Positions 14,378 to 23,267 of a DNA stretch of 33,122 bases are shown here, piece by piece. The stretch is from a virus. The first letter of the stretch is position 1; every line of letters begins with the position of its first letter. A model generated the notes under the pieces. It was not told the DNA's origin. It saw only the letters and a program-made list of their open reading frames with translations, and searched no databases. Made by a program: the position numbers and the translations under genes. The stretch lies in the IMG/VR virus record IMGVR_UViG_3300013004_000110, positions 1 to 33,122 of that record; one strand, written 5' to 3'.

Positions 14378-15251
14378 CTGTTAGATCGATTCTTACTGCT
14401 AAGTGGACAGACGAATCAAAGTAAACCGCCGCTGGGCGGATTGCTTTAAGACGTATGTTGTTTTGATTTCCTGATACGTCATAGCCCTGTGCTAGAGTAT
14501 CAGTGACGACATCGATGTCGCCAAGAACAACCCTGACATCACCGGTGGCGTACATCCATTTGTTTATTGCGGTAGGCGTCTCTGTATCTCCAGCCGCGTC
14601 AGTTGGGCCTGCTCCTGAGTAACCAGAACCGATTACTATTGGAGTTCCACTAACAGTTCTGAGGCACTTCTCATTGCTGTCGGACGCAGGATAAACTAAG
14701 TTCGAGCTTGCAAGAAGCGCGGCAACGTCGCGGGTCATGTGAATGACTCCTTGAATTCCACACGCTGAGGTTTCTCCAATTGTCTGCTCAAGAAGCGCAA
14801 GAGCACGACGAGCAGATAGGGCTGTACCTGAGTTAAGTATCGTAGCGGCAGGATCTACTAGTGCTCGATTTGAGTGGCTTTCACCAATGCGAATCACACC
14901 GTCCCATAGCTCCTTCTCAAGAGCCTTCTGTGTAATACAGTCTGCCTGAAGTTTAATTCTTTCAATATGATCTACACCAAGTAGACCTAATGTTGAGCGG
15001 TAGTCCTCAACCTCGATAAAAAATGGTTTAATCTCGTCATAGCGAGTTGGTGTTGCATTGCTTGCAATTGTGTATGACGTTGTATCTGTGTCATCCCAGT
15101 TTTTAGCAGAGTAGACTCCACTGTCCCAGTATTGTGAAAAACCGCGTACCCACTGGTCTTCATTTGACTTTGTGTCAGGCTTAACACAGCCCAATAGGCC
15201 AAAGCCAGCACCCATAACCATAGGTGCTTCAAATACTCCCTTGAAGGCCAT
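14373..15251 (-). CDS. Second capsid-like protein (candidate penton or minor capsid subunit)
   Basis: This 292-aa protein directly follows the major capsid gene. Its layout resembles an HK97-fold capsid subunit: a PFFIEVEDYRSTLGLLG segment before a long helix (HIERIKLQADCITQKALEK), ELWDG, a spine-like helix ARRALALLEQTIGE, GIQGVIHMTRDVAALLAS, then LRTVSGTPIVIGSGYSGAGP and WMYATGDVRVVLG, ending with a P-loop-like strand LKAIRPAAVYFDSSVHLAV. Some actinophages encode separate hexamer and pentamer capsid proteins, and this gene fits such a partner by position and motif order. It lacks a scaffold-like N-terminal extension. ATG follows AGGAAGTAAAG. Confidence 0.65.
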   Translation of the reverse strand: MAFKGVFEAPMVMGAGFGLLGCVKPDTKSNEDQWVRGFSQYWDSGVYSAKNWDDTDTTSYTIASNATPTRYDEIKPFFIEVEDYRSTLGLLGVDHIERIKLQADCITQKALEKELWDGVIRIGESHSNRALVDPAATILNSGTALSARRALALLEQTIGETSACGIQGVIHMTRDVAALLASSNLVYPASDSNEKCLRTVSGTPIVIGSGYSGAGPTDAAGDTETPTAINKWMYATGDVRVVLGDIDVVTDTLAQGYDVSGNQNNIRLKAIRPAAVYFDSSVHLAVRIDLTA

Positions 15252-15292
15252 CTTTACTTCCTAATCTAAAAGTTTGTTTGATTGTTTGTATC

Positions 15293-15318
15293 GGAGGGGC
15301 CCGTTTCCGAGCCCCTCC
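15293..15318 (-). terminator. GC-rich hairpin with GAAA tetraloop after the major capsid gene
   Basis: On the minus strand GGAGGGGC pairs with GCCCCTCC, and the stem continues inward as U-G, C-G and G-C, closing on a GAAA tetraloop. It lies 25 bases after the capsid stop. The strong stem fits a terminator or a 3' stabiliser, but no U-run follows (AUACAAACAAUC), so termination is probably partial or the hairpin blocks exonucleases. Confidence 0.6.
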
Positions 15319-15343
15319 TCAACATTACTAAAGTGGTTACGGC

Positions 15344-17362
15344 TTAGTACTCAATCGCCGCAGCTGTTGCGCCACCTGTTGTATCACGGAGGGCTGCTGC
15401 CACGCCGTTTACGTTGATGGTGCTTGTGATCTGAAGTGATTCTACTCCGACGAACGCGACACCTTCGAAGGTCTCAACGAACATCTTGTAGTCGTTTGTG
15501 CCAACAAGTGTGCTGTCACGAACGATACCAAGATCCAAAGTACCACCATCAAGGAAGAGGAATGAACCCTCTGCGAATAGGTACCATACGAATGAATCTG
15601 GGAACTCCAGCATTGCTGCTGTGCCTTGTGAACCAAACACTGTTGCATCCAGAGAAGTACATAGGTTTACGCCGCGTGATGCTGCGTAGCCGTCGATTTC
15701 TGCGTATGCGTTAAGTGTGTTGTCGCCAGGCATTGCGATAGCTAGATCTGCTGCCATTGCATCCTTTACCCAGCCAGGAATGATTGCGCGAAGTGGCGCA
15801 TCAGTCTCTAGACGGTGACGTGAACGGTAAGCTGCTGCTGCGCGGCCCATTTGAACCAAGAAATCGCGACCAAATCCGATTAGGGATGTTGATGTGATTG
15901 CTGTTGAAGCAGCACCGATCTTAGTCATTAGGTTTTGCTCAGCTTCGCGTGCGTGCTGGATTAGACCAAGCTCGTTGTGACGAGCGATCAATTCAGGATA
16001 TGCACGTGTTGCAAGGTTACCGAACTGCATTTGTAGAGTTACAGCGTCAGTTGCGACGGTGGTCTCTGCTGCTGCAGCAACTGTCAAGCTAAGCTTGGTG
16101 TCAGTTCCTGGGTTTGTGTCAACTGCGTTTGTCCAAACACCAACAGCGTTAGCGTATGAGCTAAGTACTGGTGGAGTTACGAAGCGGATACCGCCACGGT
16201 TAGCTTGGAACTTAGGTAGGCAGTCGCGCACTGGACGAGCGGTTGTTCCGATACCAAAGATATCGTACTTAACTTCGAATGGTGCAACATGGCCACCAGA
16301 AGCAACAAGTGCCTCAGGAGCTGTTACTGCTTGGATTTTTGCCCAGTTTGATTCTGCATCATTTGTTAATGTGCGCTCTTCTGGGAATGATGTTGAGAAA
16401 GAAGCAACAATGTGCTGCTCTCCATTTCCACCATTTACGTTGCGGAATCCATGAAGACGCTTTGCCATAAGGCCAGCTACTTCTGTCATGTCCTTTACTT
16501 CGCTGCCTGCTGAGTAGCCAGGAATATCAGCACCCGCTGTGATTGCCACGGCGGCTACTGAAGCCTGAGCTACTGGGCGACGGTCAGCTGGAACTTCAAT
16601 GTTTGAAGTTTCTTCTGATGATACTGCGGCGGTCACTGGTGCCTCCTGCTCCTTCTGCTCAATAACTTGAGCTGTTTCTGTTGTTGTTGATGCTTCAGCC
16701 TCAGGAGCAACTTCAGCTACAGCCTCGGCAACTGGTGCCTCGTCTGCTGATGCAGTTACAACAGGTGCTTCTTCAGCAACTGCTTCTACCTTAGCTTCTT
16801 CGGCAGCGAATTCCGCAGGTGCGGCTTCTTCTGCCTTAACTTCTGTTACAGCTGCTTCTGCTACAGGTTCTGTTGCAGGTGCAGCTTCTACAGCTACCTC
16901 GGTAGCTGGTGTTGCTTCGACTACTGTCTCAGCGATTGTGTCGTCGGTCGATAGTTCCGAACCAGTTTCCACAGCAGTTGACGCTTCAGCCATCGGCTCT
17001 TTGTCTGCTGGCTTTTCCTCTTCCATAGCAGGAACAGCAGGAGCTTCTTCAGCTTCTTTGTCCTCTTCCATAGGTTCGGCTTCGCCTTCAGCCTTTGGAG
17101 CATCTTCAGCTTCACCCTTGACGCGCATTGCAGCCTCTGCGGCACGTGCAGCAAGTTCTTCAACTTGTGCTTCGCGACGCTTTGCTTCATTGCGTACTGT
17201 GTCAAGCATGTCAGCTAGTGATGTCATCGCATCTACTGTCTGGGGAGTTGGATCTTCCTTTTCAACCGTCTCAAATTCGCCGACAATAGCACTTTGAAGC
17301 TCAGCGAGTTGATCCTCGTTAAGCTCAGTTAGTGTATCTAGCATTTCTTTAATACGGTCCAC
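15344..17362 (-). CDS. Major capsid protein with an N-terminal scaffold-like extension
   Basis: This 672-aa protein is much longer than a usual HK97-fold capsid subunit. Residues 1-85 are a coiled coil (MDRIKEMLDTLTELNEDQ, NEAKRREAQVEELAARAAEA). Residues 85-255 are low-complexity Ala/Glu/Val/Pro, very acidic. The capsid core starts at about 270 (GADIPGYSAGSEVKDMTE) and carries LVASGGHVAPFEVKYDI, RGGIRFVTPPVLSS and a C-terminal YKMFVETFEGVAFVGVESLQ. The N-terminal part probably acts as an internal scaffold (delta domain) removed by the protease encoded just upstream. The GTG start overlaps the TAG of a 35-aa ORF. GGAGGAGG lies at good distance, so this start is well supported. Confidence 0.88.
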   Translation of the reverse strand: MDRIKEMLDTLTELNEDQLAELQSAIVGEFETVEKEDPTPQTVDAMTSLADMLDTVRNEAKRREAQVEELAARAAEAAMRVKGEAEDAPKAEGEAEPMEEDKEAEEAPAVPAMEEEKPADKEPMAEASTAVETGSELSTDDTIAETVVEATPATEVAVEAAPATEPVAEAAVTEVKAEEAAPAEFAAEEAKVEAVAEEAPVVTASADEAPVAEAVAEVAPEAEASTTTETAQVIEQKEQEAPVTAAVSSEETSNIEVPADRRPVAQASVAAVAITAGADIPGYSAGSEVKDMTEVAGLMAKRLHGFRNVNGGNGEQHIVASFSTSFPEERTLTNDAESNWAKIQAVTAPEALVASGGHVAPFEVKYDIFGIGTTARPVRDCLPKFQANRGGIRFVTPPVLSSYANAVGVWTNAVDTNPGTDTKLSLTVAAAAETTVATDAVTLQMQFGNLATRAYPELIARHNELGLIQHAREAEQNLMTKIGAASTAITSTSLIGFGRDFLVQMGRAAAAYRSRHRLETDAPLRAIIPGWVKDAMAADLAIAMPGDNTLNAYAEIDGYAASRGVNLCTSLDATVFGSQGTAAMLEFPDSFVWYLFAEGSFLFLDGGTLDLGIVRDSTLVGTNDYKMFVETFEGVAFVGVESLQITSTINVNGVAAALRDTTGGATAAAIEY

Positions 17363-17469
17363 TACTGTCCCTCCTCCGGGCCAGTCACGACGAACGAGAT
17401 ATTCTCATTCGTCTCGTTGATCAGTCCAAGGCTGAGGGACTCCGCTGCAATAGCGTGGAGGCACTCCAC
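17362..17469 (-). CDS. Candidate 35-aa leader ORF coupled to the capsid gene
   Basis: Between the protease and capsid genes, a GTG at 17467-17469 opens a 35-codon frame whose TAG overlaps the capsid GTG by one base (TAGTG), the same coupling seen at 11385. The peptide (MECLHAIAAESLSLG, then INETNENISFVVTGPEEGQ) has protein-like composition. No ribosome binding site precedes the GTG (ATTCAATTCGG), so it might be entered by ribosomes finishing the protease gene 27 bases upstream. It spans the hairpin at 17389-17413. It may be a real micro-protein, a coupling leader, or chance. Confidence 0.4.
   Translation of the reverse strand: MECLHAIAAESLSLGLINETNENISFVVTGPEEGQ
17389..17413 (-). promoter_or_regulatory. 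Eleven-base-pair hairpin upstream of the major capsid gene
   Basis: On the minus strand GACGAATGAGA and TCTCGTTCGTC form an eleven-base-pair stem (one G-U pair) with a three-base AUA loop. It ends about 12 bases before the GGAGGAGG of the capsid gene. No U-run follows. It could be an mRNA processing or stabilising element, or a translation control folded in the path of the 35-aa ORF. Confidence 0.5.
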
Positions 17470-17495
17470 CCGAATTGAATAATATATTGCTTTTA

Positions 17496-20400
17496 TTAGG
17501 TTAATAGTCGAAGCATCTTACTTAACTCAGAGCTTATTTGGCTCTGGTTAAGGAAATCTCCTCCGGCCATATAGGAGCGTAGTCCTTCGGTAGCGACGTC
17601 CGCGTCCTCTTTACCGATCTTAGCCTCCACCCTCATAATCATGTCATCGACAAGGTCACGTAGGGCAGGAGGTAGATCGCTAAATCTTACCTTTGTAGCG
17701 TCTGCTCCAAAAGGTAAAGGTAGATTGGCGATTGTCTCGCCTAGAGCACGTGCGCTCTCACGCACGTTAGTTAGAGCCTGTGGGTTAAGAGCTCCAGAGT
17801 CGATACGGTCAATGAGTCCGATAACATCTGTTGCAGAGCGTGCAGCCTCAATGTAATCACCTGAGTTGCCCAGCCCTTCAGCCTCATTAACCTTGTCAAG
17901 AACGTTTTGTAGACCAGAATCGCCAATATCCTGCTTTAGTCGAGCAAGAACTGTGCGAAACTTACCTTTAGCATCACGCGGTTGAGTCTTGCCAGAGACG
18001 TATTTAGCCTCTGGTTCACTGGACTCAACCGCTAATGCTTTTCCCAGGTCGTTTGTTTCCTCTTCTGCGGCTGCAACTAAAGGAATACGTGAACGAAGAC
18101 CTTCAACTGCAAAGCTAATCTCCTCTGAGGACATTGCCTTCCACTTTTCAGGGATGAGATCCGCACGGTCAAGAACGCGAGCGCGCTTCATGATGTGACG
18201 ACGGATTGCCGCACGCTTTGAAGGCTTGCCACGTCCGTAGGCTTGGATTGAATCCTTTAATGAATCAACGTTTGTGATTGGGTAGGATCCGTCTGGAAGA
18301 GCTAGACCCTTCTTTGCAAGCTTCTGGCGTACCTCACGTGAGATGTAGCCAAACCCATCCTCGTAGTCTTCTGTTGGAAGAACACGAGATGAAAGCTCAG
18401 TTATTTGAGCTTGAAGCTCTGACCTTCTTTTTGCACGAATATCGGCAAAACGCAGGCGAGCGTCATCAGCTTTGATTGAAAGCTCTGTTAGTTCTAACTG
18501 CTCAAGTTTTTGTACACGAGCAGCAAGTTCTGACACAGGGTCACTCTTCATCTTAGCCAGAGTGCTTGCGCCAGCGGCAACAAGTGCCATAACCTGTCCT
18601 GATGCGACTCGGGCACGAGCAATAGGGAACCCAGGGACATTTACCTGGCAAACCGCTACTAGCTCAAGGGCACCCTTAATTGGGCGCCAGTCTCCTGAAG
18701 GAGCTGATGCGCGAAGGGCACGGATTTGCTCCGGAGTTGCGCTAGGGCGTAGTGCTCCAGCAACCCAGATGCCATAGGCATCTTCTCCAGCATGAACATC
18801 TGATACAGCAGATCCTGTGTCGTCGTAGTGACGAGCAGCTGCTGCGGCGCTTGCCTCAAGTGATGCATGACCACCGGCAAGTGTTAGTTGACCTACAGGA
18901 ACATCAGTTCCGTCGTCAGTGCGAACTACTCCTGTGTGGAAGTAGGCATATTTGCTCTTTGAGCGTGGTGGCTTAGTTCCATACGCTAGTCCAATGTGAT
19001 CTACATGCCATGCAGCAATGTGACCAAACACCTGACCTTCATCTGTAACTGTAAGCGGTGTTGCTTTTTTAAGTTCTGGATTTGCAAACCAGCTCTTTGG
19101 TGGGGTGACGGGGATTGCTCCAGCAACGAAACCGCATGCGACTAGCGACGCTGCTTCTGCCGGATCCACATCTTCCACATAGACTCCGTCAGGAATCACA
19201 TCATCCTCCTGTATCTCATTTTCTTCCTCAACGAGGAAAATCTTGCATTCTTGGAATGCAGGCTTAGGCACCATAGTAACTCCCATAACGCGTGCCTTAG
19301 TAATGTCCATTTTACCATTACCAACTTTACCTGGCTTATCTTCTCCAGCCTTTAGTTCTTCTTCTTGTGCTTCAAACATATCCATGTCGGCTGAAACTCC
19401 ACGGATAAAACCTTCACGAACTAGACGTTCGGCTTCCTTACCGTATTCACCAGTATCAAACACGCCCGTGGCGTTTCCGATACCTTGCTCAACGCGTTCC
19501 ATGCTTTCAATACGGCCTACGACTACAGACCCTGCATGGCCTTCGCCTGTTTTGATCTGCCACATCAATGGAAGTGGTAGCTCGCGCAGGTTAATTGCAT
19601 CTTTTCTAAACTTACGGCCATCACCTGACTCGATTCCTTCAGGGATAACAAGAGGAATCACGAACTTGGCGCCTGGCTTTTCGTGCCCTGCTGCAACTAG
19701 GCCCATACGAGAACGAGCCTCGTTTGCCCGAGCGGATAGCGCTGCTCTTTCAATCATCTCTTCAGAGCTTACAACAACATCGGTGCTAAAGGAGTTACGT
19801 CCTCTTCCTTTTCTACCGTAAAGTTGACGATGTTCCTTGTCACCTGTCCACATTCCGGTCATTTCTTTATGACGGAGTGAGCAGTAGCCTTTTGCACGTG
19901 GACCCATGTACTTTGAAAGTTGACGCACGCAACGTGTCCAGTCACCTGCAGTGTTCCAGCGAATCTTCATTCCGCCCTTACCGATAGTCCAGTAACGACG
20001 CAAGGCTTCAGCGTTTCCACGATTACGGTCAAGGCCACCAGCCGCAGTTAGCGTTGGTCCCCATAGAACAGTAAGAATATGGTCTACATCTTCAGAGACG
20101 TAGATAGACGCTGTAACCGTGTTTGTGTCAATCTGTGTTAATACATCCTGCAGCGTCTCACTGTCAAGAGGCACAACTGGCGGAGGCGTCGCAGAGTTAA
20201 GGTCTGAGATGATGCCTTCATCACGAACCCACTCAGCTTCAACTCGCTTGTAAGCCATTGGAAGATTTGATTTAGAGCTAGCAGGCACTAGTGCAATTAG
20301 GTCCATCACAGCTCGAGGATCATCTGGAGAAACAAGAGCTAAAAACAACGGCTGAACGTCAGAGTTGTCTGGTGTTAGTTCAACAGCAGCAGCTGAGGAC

Positions 20401-22208
20401 ATCATTCCTGATGCTCTAGTTACTGGCTGATACCAAAGACGATTTGGATAGGTAGTCTCACCAGTTTTCTTGTTTACAATTTTTTTATTTAGCCAGGACT
20501 TAAGAAGAGGGTGATCATACGCATCGAGAGTAAGCGTTTTGCCTGTCATCTTTAAGATGTCAGCGCCCTTAGTGCCAGAGATATCTGGTGTACCAGCTCT
20601 ATCAAGAGGAGTTGCACCTGCTGGAGCCTTGGTTGGAGTCTGCGCAGATGGTTTTGGCGCTCCTGGAACAGTTGCTCCTGGTTGCGCAGTAATAGAAGAG
20701 CCTGGCGCTGCTGGCGCAGGCGTATTTAACGGCTTAAACTGGTCTCGTTGCGATTTAACCCACGCTGGCCAGTTATTAACAATCTCGGCCATATCACTTG
20801 GGCGTAACGCAGGTAAAGTTCCAGGAATTTGAACGTTTGGACGGTCAATCGGTGTACGTGGCTGTGCAAGTATCCCTGTTGTGTCAAACGCAGGAGTGTC
20901 AACAGTCTCTCTTGAGATCGCGCCAATGTACTTATCAACCTTTTCAGTTGATTGCGCTGGCACATCAGCGGTTGTTCCGTTATCAAATTGAATTTTAACT
21001 GTGTTAGACTCAGGGTTAATTGCGCGGATTGTTCCGACGCCGTTTTGGACGTCACCACCGACAACAACACGAGATCCTTGTGACGCAAAACGACCTGACG
21101 CATCACGAACTTGACGCGCTGCGTTCTCAGAGCGCTCTTCAGGCGTGTACTTGCCATCTCCTTCAGCAGGAGCAGCAGGTGCTGTTGGTGCAGCAACCAT
21201 CGCGCTGTCGACATAGTCCCAGTCAACCTCATTCATTGCGCGTGCAACTAGGTGAGCCTCGTCATAGTCAATGTCTTCAACAGAAACATATCTGTCAGGG
21301 TTTTGTTGTAGTCGTGCTGAGATAATTATTGCTGAGTCTGGGTCAATTACAACGTGCGACTTCTCAACGTAGTCATCTACATCGTCAAGCTCACTATCGT
21401 ATAGATAAACGTCTCCGTTGTATAAACCTAAGTCGTCCCAGCCTAAGCCGTCCCAGACGTAGACGCTTCCATCAAAATCAATCTTGTAAAGACGGTCCAT
21501 ACCTGTGCCGTCAAGTCGTACTCGAGCAAGAAACTCTGGTGCAGTCATTGCTGGCTTCTCTTGAGCTTCCTTAAATGCATCTAAGTCAGAGGTATAAAGA
21601 CGTGGTGCGTCATAGTCACTAATATCCTGCTCATAACCAGGAAGAACATAGCCATCAGCAGTTAGGGATTTTTTGTTTTCGCGTTCTACGATTGCTTGCG
21701 CCCAGCGCCATCCCGCGTCGCCGCCCCAGAGAGCCCACGCAATACGCCCACGAGAAGGAAAGCCCTTTTCACCTGGCTGGTATCCTTGCGCCTTCTTATC
21801 AATCTCATGACGAGGAAAATACTTCGCAATATGACGGACCTTTTCGATCCCGATCTGCCCTCCCTTAGCAAGAGTGCGCGCGGTGTTGAGCCCAACTGGT
21901 GTACCTCCTCGCTTATGTTCTTTTCTCCATTCAATACCTTTTTTAGCTTCAACCTGAACTCCGCGAGGAATAGTGTACATACGTCCTGAAGCAACAATAA
22001 CCTTAATTTCTAGGTCTGCTAAAGCACCTTGTGCAAGATCAAACATTGCCTGAGGCATCTCGTCAGAGCAAGGCGTCCAGCTGCTAGATGAAAACATCTG
22101 CTCAGCGTTACCAGTCTCGATGACAAGGTTAACGTTCTTGTCTATTACAACAGCGTTATCCCCACTTTGGAATAAAACTAGTGAGTCATTAACTCCAAGT
22201 ATATTCAC
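17496..22208 (-). CDS. Giant fused capsid maturation protease, 1570 aa
   Basis: Several modules are joined. Residues 85-175 carry a conserved phage segment (KGIEWRKEHKRGG, PSRGRIAWALWGGDAGW). RDASGRF at about 366 leads into an SH3-like segment, followed by a Pro/Ala linker. WTRCVRQLSKYMGPRAKGYC lies at about 757. The S78-like prohead protease is at 846-995, with probable catalytic His891 (GEGHAGSVV) and Ser939 (IRGVSADMD). A second conserved actinophage protease-associated domain (1035-1200) contains GGHASLEAS, ARHYDDTG and VNVPGFPIAR. A coiled coil follows, then LPDGSYPITNVDSL with RRHIMKRAR (DUF6582-like, 1296-1353), and a second RDAKGKF near 1411. It would cleave capsid scaffold segments during head maturation. 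The start is GTG after GGAGGAAGAGTAA. Confidence 0.85.
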   Translation of the reverse strand: MNILGVNDSLVLFQSGDNAVVIDKNVNLVIETGNAEQMFSSSSWTPCSDEMPQAMFDLAQGALADLEIKVIVASGRMYTIPRGVQVEAKKGIEWRKEHKRGGTPVGLNTARTLAKGGQIGIEKVRHIAKYFPRHEIDKKAQGYQPGEKGFPSRGRIAWALWGGDAGWRWAQAIVERENKKSLTADGYVLPGYEQDISDYDAPRLYTSDLDAFKEAQEKPAMTAPEFLARVRLDGTGMDRLYKIDFDGSVYVWDGLGWDDLGLYNGDVYLYDSELDDVDDYVEKSHVVIDPDSAIIISARLQQNPDRYVSVEDIDYDEAHLVARAMNEVDWDYVDSAMVAAPTAPAAPAEGDGKYTPEERSENAARQVRDASGRFASQGSRVVVGGDVQNGVGTIRAINPESNTVKIQFDNGTTADVPAQSTEKVDKYIGAISRETVDTPAFDTTGILAQPRTPIDRPNVQIPGTLPALRPSDMAEIVNNWPAWVKSQRDQFKPLNTPAPAAPGSSITAQPGATVPGAPKPSAQTPTKAPAGATPLDRAGTPDISGTKGADILKMTGKTLTLDAYDHPLLKSWLNKKIVNKKTGETTYPNRLWYQPVTRASGMMSSAAAVELTPDNSDVQPLFLALVSPDDPRAVMDLIALVPASSKSNLPMAYKRVEAEWVRDEGIISDLNSATPPPVVPLDSETLQDVLTQIDTNTVTASIYVSEDVDHILTVLWGPTLTAAGGLDRNRGNAEALRRYWTIGKGGMKIRWNTAGDWTRCVRQLSKYMGPRAKGYCSLRHKEMTGMWTGDKEHRQLYGRKGRGRNSFSTDVVVSSEEMIERAALSARANEARSRMGLVAAGHEKPGAKFVIPLVIPEGIESGDGRKFRKDAINLRELPLPLMWQIKTGEGHAGSVVVGRIESMERVEQGIGNATGVFDTGEYGKEAERLVREGFIRGVSADMDMFEAQEEELKAGEDKPGKVGNGKMDITKARVMGVTMVPKPAFQECKIFLVEEENEIQEDDVIPDGVYVEDVDPAEAASLVACGFVAGAIPVTPPKSWFANPELKKATPLTVTDEGQVFGHIAAWHVDHIGLAYGTKPPRSKSKYAYFHTGVVRTDDGTDVPVGQLTLAGGHASLEASAAAAARHYDDTGSAVSDVHAGEDAYGIWVAGALRPSATPEQIRALRASAPSGDWRPIKGALELVAVCQVNVPGFPIARARVASGQVMALVAAGASTLAKMKSDPVSELAARVQKLEQLELTELSIKADDARLRFADIRAKRRSELQAQITELSSRVLPTEDYEDGFGYISREVRQKLAKKGLALPDGSYPITNVDSLKDSIQAYGRGKPSKRAAIRRHIMKRARVLDRADLIPEKWKAMSSEEISFAVEGLRSRIPLVAAAEEETNDLGKALAVESSEPEAKYVSGKTQPRDAKGKFRTVLARLKQDIGDSGLQNVLDKVNEAEGLGNSGDYIEAARSATDVIGLIDRIDSGALNPQALTNVRESARALGETIANLPLPFGADATKVRFSDLPPALRDLVDDMIMRVEAKIGKEDADVATEGLRSYMAGGDFLNQSQISSELSKMLRLLT

Positions 22209-23267
22209 TTACTCTTCCTCCGTAATAGGTCCACCAACAACCCACGCGTTACATGTACGAGATGCCGCACACTTAAAATCTAAAGCTTCGCAGTACCCAA
22301 GCTCTGCCGCGTCAACCGCGTCCCAGGCATTATCACTTGAGGATCCGCCTTGCTCAATACCAGTTGTAATACAGTCAAGCATCTTAGGAGTGCGAATAAA
22401 CATTACGCAGTTTCCACATGTGCTCTTTCGTGCCTCGTCGCCAGAGACTCCCCAGCGTGTTCCTTTATCGTCCCAGAACTCATCGTTTGGTTCATTTGGA
22501 TTTAGCGGGCCGTAGCCTGCGTTCTTAATTGCATATTCACGATTTTCAAGATTAACAACAATGTCCTGTGTTGCAGGAGGGCAATCACCATCTGCAGCTG
22601 CGGTAATAGGCTCAGACTCTTCGTCCTCGTATTGTGCAGTGTCTTCTGTGGTAAGAGTTTCATCATTACCCTCAGCCATATCGTAGATCTTTATAAACTT
22701 AGGTGTTACCTCATGAACCTCTAGCCCGTCGATTGACTCGTCGTCTGCAGGCAGCTTAAACCATCCGCTATTTGAGCGGGCGTACATTCCAGCCTCTGAT
22801 GAGTAAATTAGGTACTTAACCTCTTGAGATTCAGTGTCAACTGCTGCATAAAGATTATCCTCTGGAGCAGGCGCGTTGGGAGTAAACGCTAGTTTTACAT
22901 CTGCCATGTACATCTCCTCTAGTGCCTCAGCAGGTACGGTAGTCCTAAGGCTCGAAGCCCATCTACCGTCTGTGTCTTGAAATGCTCGTACTGTATAAAT
23001 CTTACCGTAACTTGAGAAAGTTATGTCGCCTCTCGACTCATTTACACGTACATCTTCAGGCCGAACAAGTGGGTAGTAACGTATGCCGTCAATAGTTGAG
23101 GCTCCTGCGTGAGGCTTGTCGTCAATCATCTCGACGTGAACTCCGTAGACCGGTTGAAGCATGACCTGCCCATCTTCACCTTTAACTGTCATAACCGCAG
23201 GACCGGCTAGAAAGCCTTCGTCAGTCTTCCACGCTGCCTCATCTGTAAACTTCAACTTATTTATCAC
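22209..23267 (-). CDS. Cysteine-cluster virion-region protein, 352 aa
   Basis: No named function is recognised. Residues 1-200 are mainly beta (GPAVMTVKGEDGQVMLQ, VRPEDVRVNESRGDITF, SYGKIYTVRAFQDTDGRW). A Glu/Asp-rich linker follows, then a C-terminal domain (about 245-352) with YGPLNPNEPNDEFWDDKG, Cys at 284, 287, 299, 326, 333 and 339, GYCEALDFKC and AASRTCNAWVVGGPI. A similar C-terminal domain occurs, as I recall, in aquatic phage proteins; its spacing suggests Zn or Fe-S binding. The GTG start overlaps the stop of the 2544-aa gene by four bases (GTGA), and the next gene abuts, so it is made with the head proteins. Confidence 0.75.
   Translation of the reverse strand: MINKLKFTDEAAWKTDEGFLAGPAVMTVKGEDGQVMLQPVYGVHVEMIDDKPHAGASTIDGIRYYPLVRPEDVRVNESRGDITFSSYGKIYTVRAFQDTDGRWASSLRTTVPAEALEEMYMADVKLAFTPNAPAPEDNLYAAVDTESQEVKYLIYSSEAGMYARSNSGWFKLPADDESIDGLEVHEVTPKFIKIYDMAEGNDETLTTEDTAQYEDEESEPITAAADGDCPPATQDIVVNLENREYAIKNAGYGPLNPNEPNDEFWDDKGTRWGVSGDEARKSTCGNCVMFIRTPKMLDCITTGIEQGGSSSDNAWDAVDAAELGYCEALDFKCAASRTCNAWVVGGPITEEE

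Noticed and set aside
19243-19821. Plus-strand ORF of 192 aa opposite the protease core
   Set aside because: The opposite strand encodes the protease with its His and Ser motifs; this frame has no recognisable domain and is a shadow.
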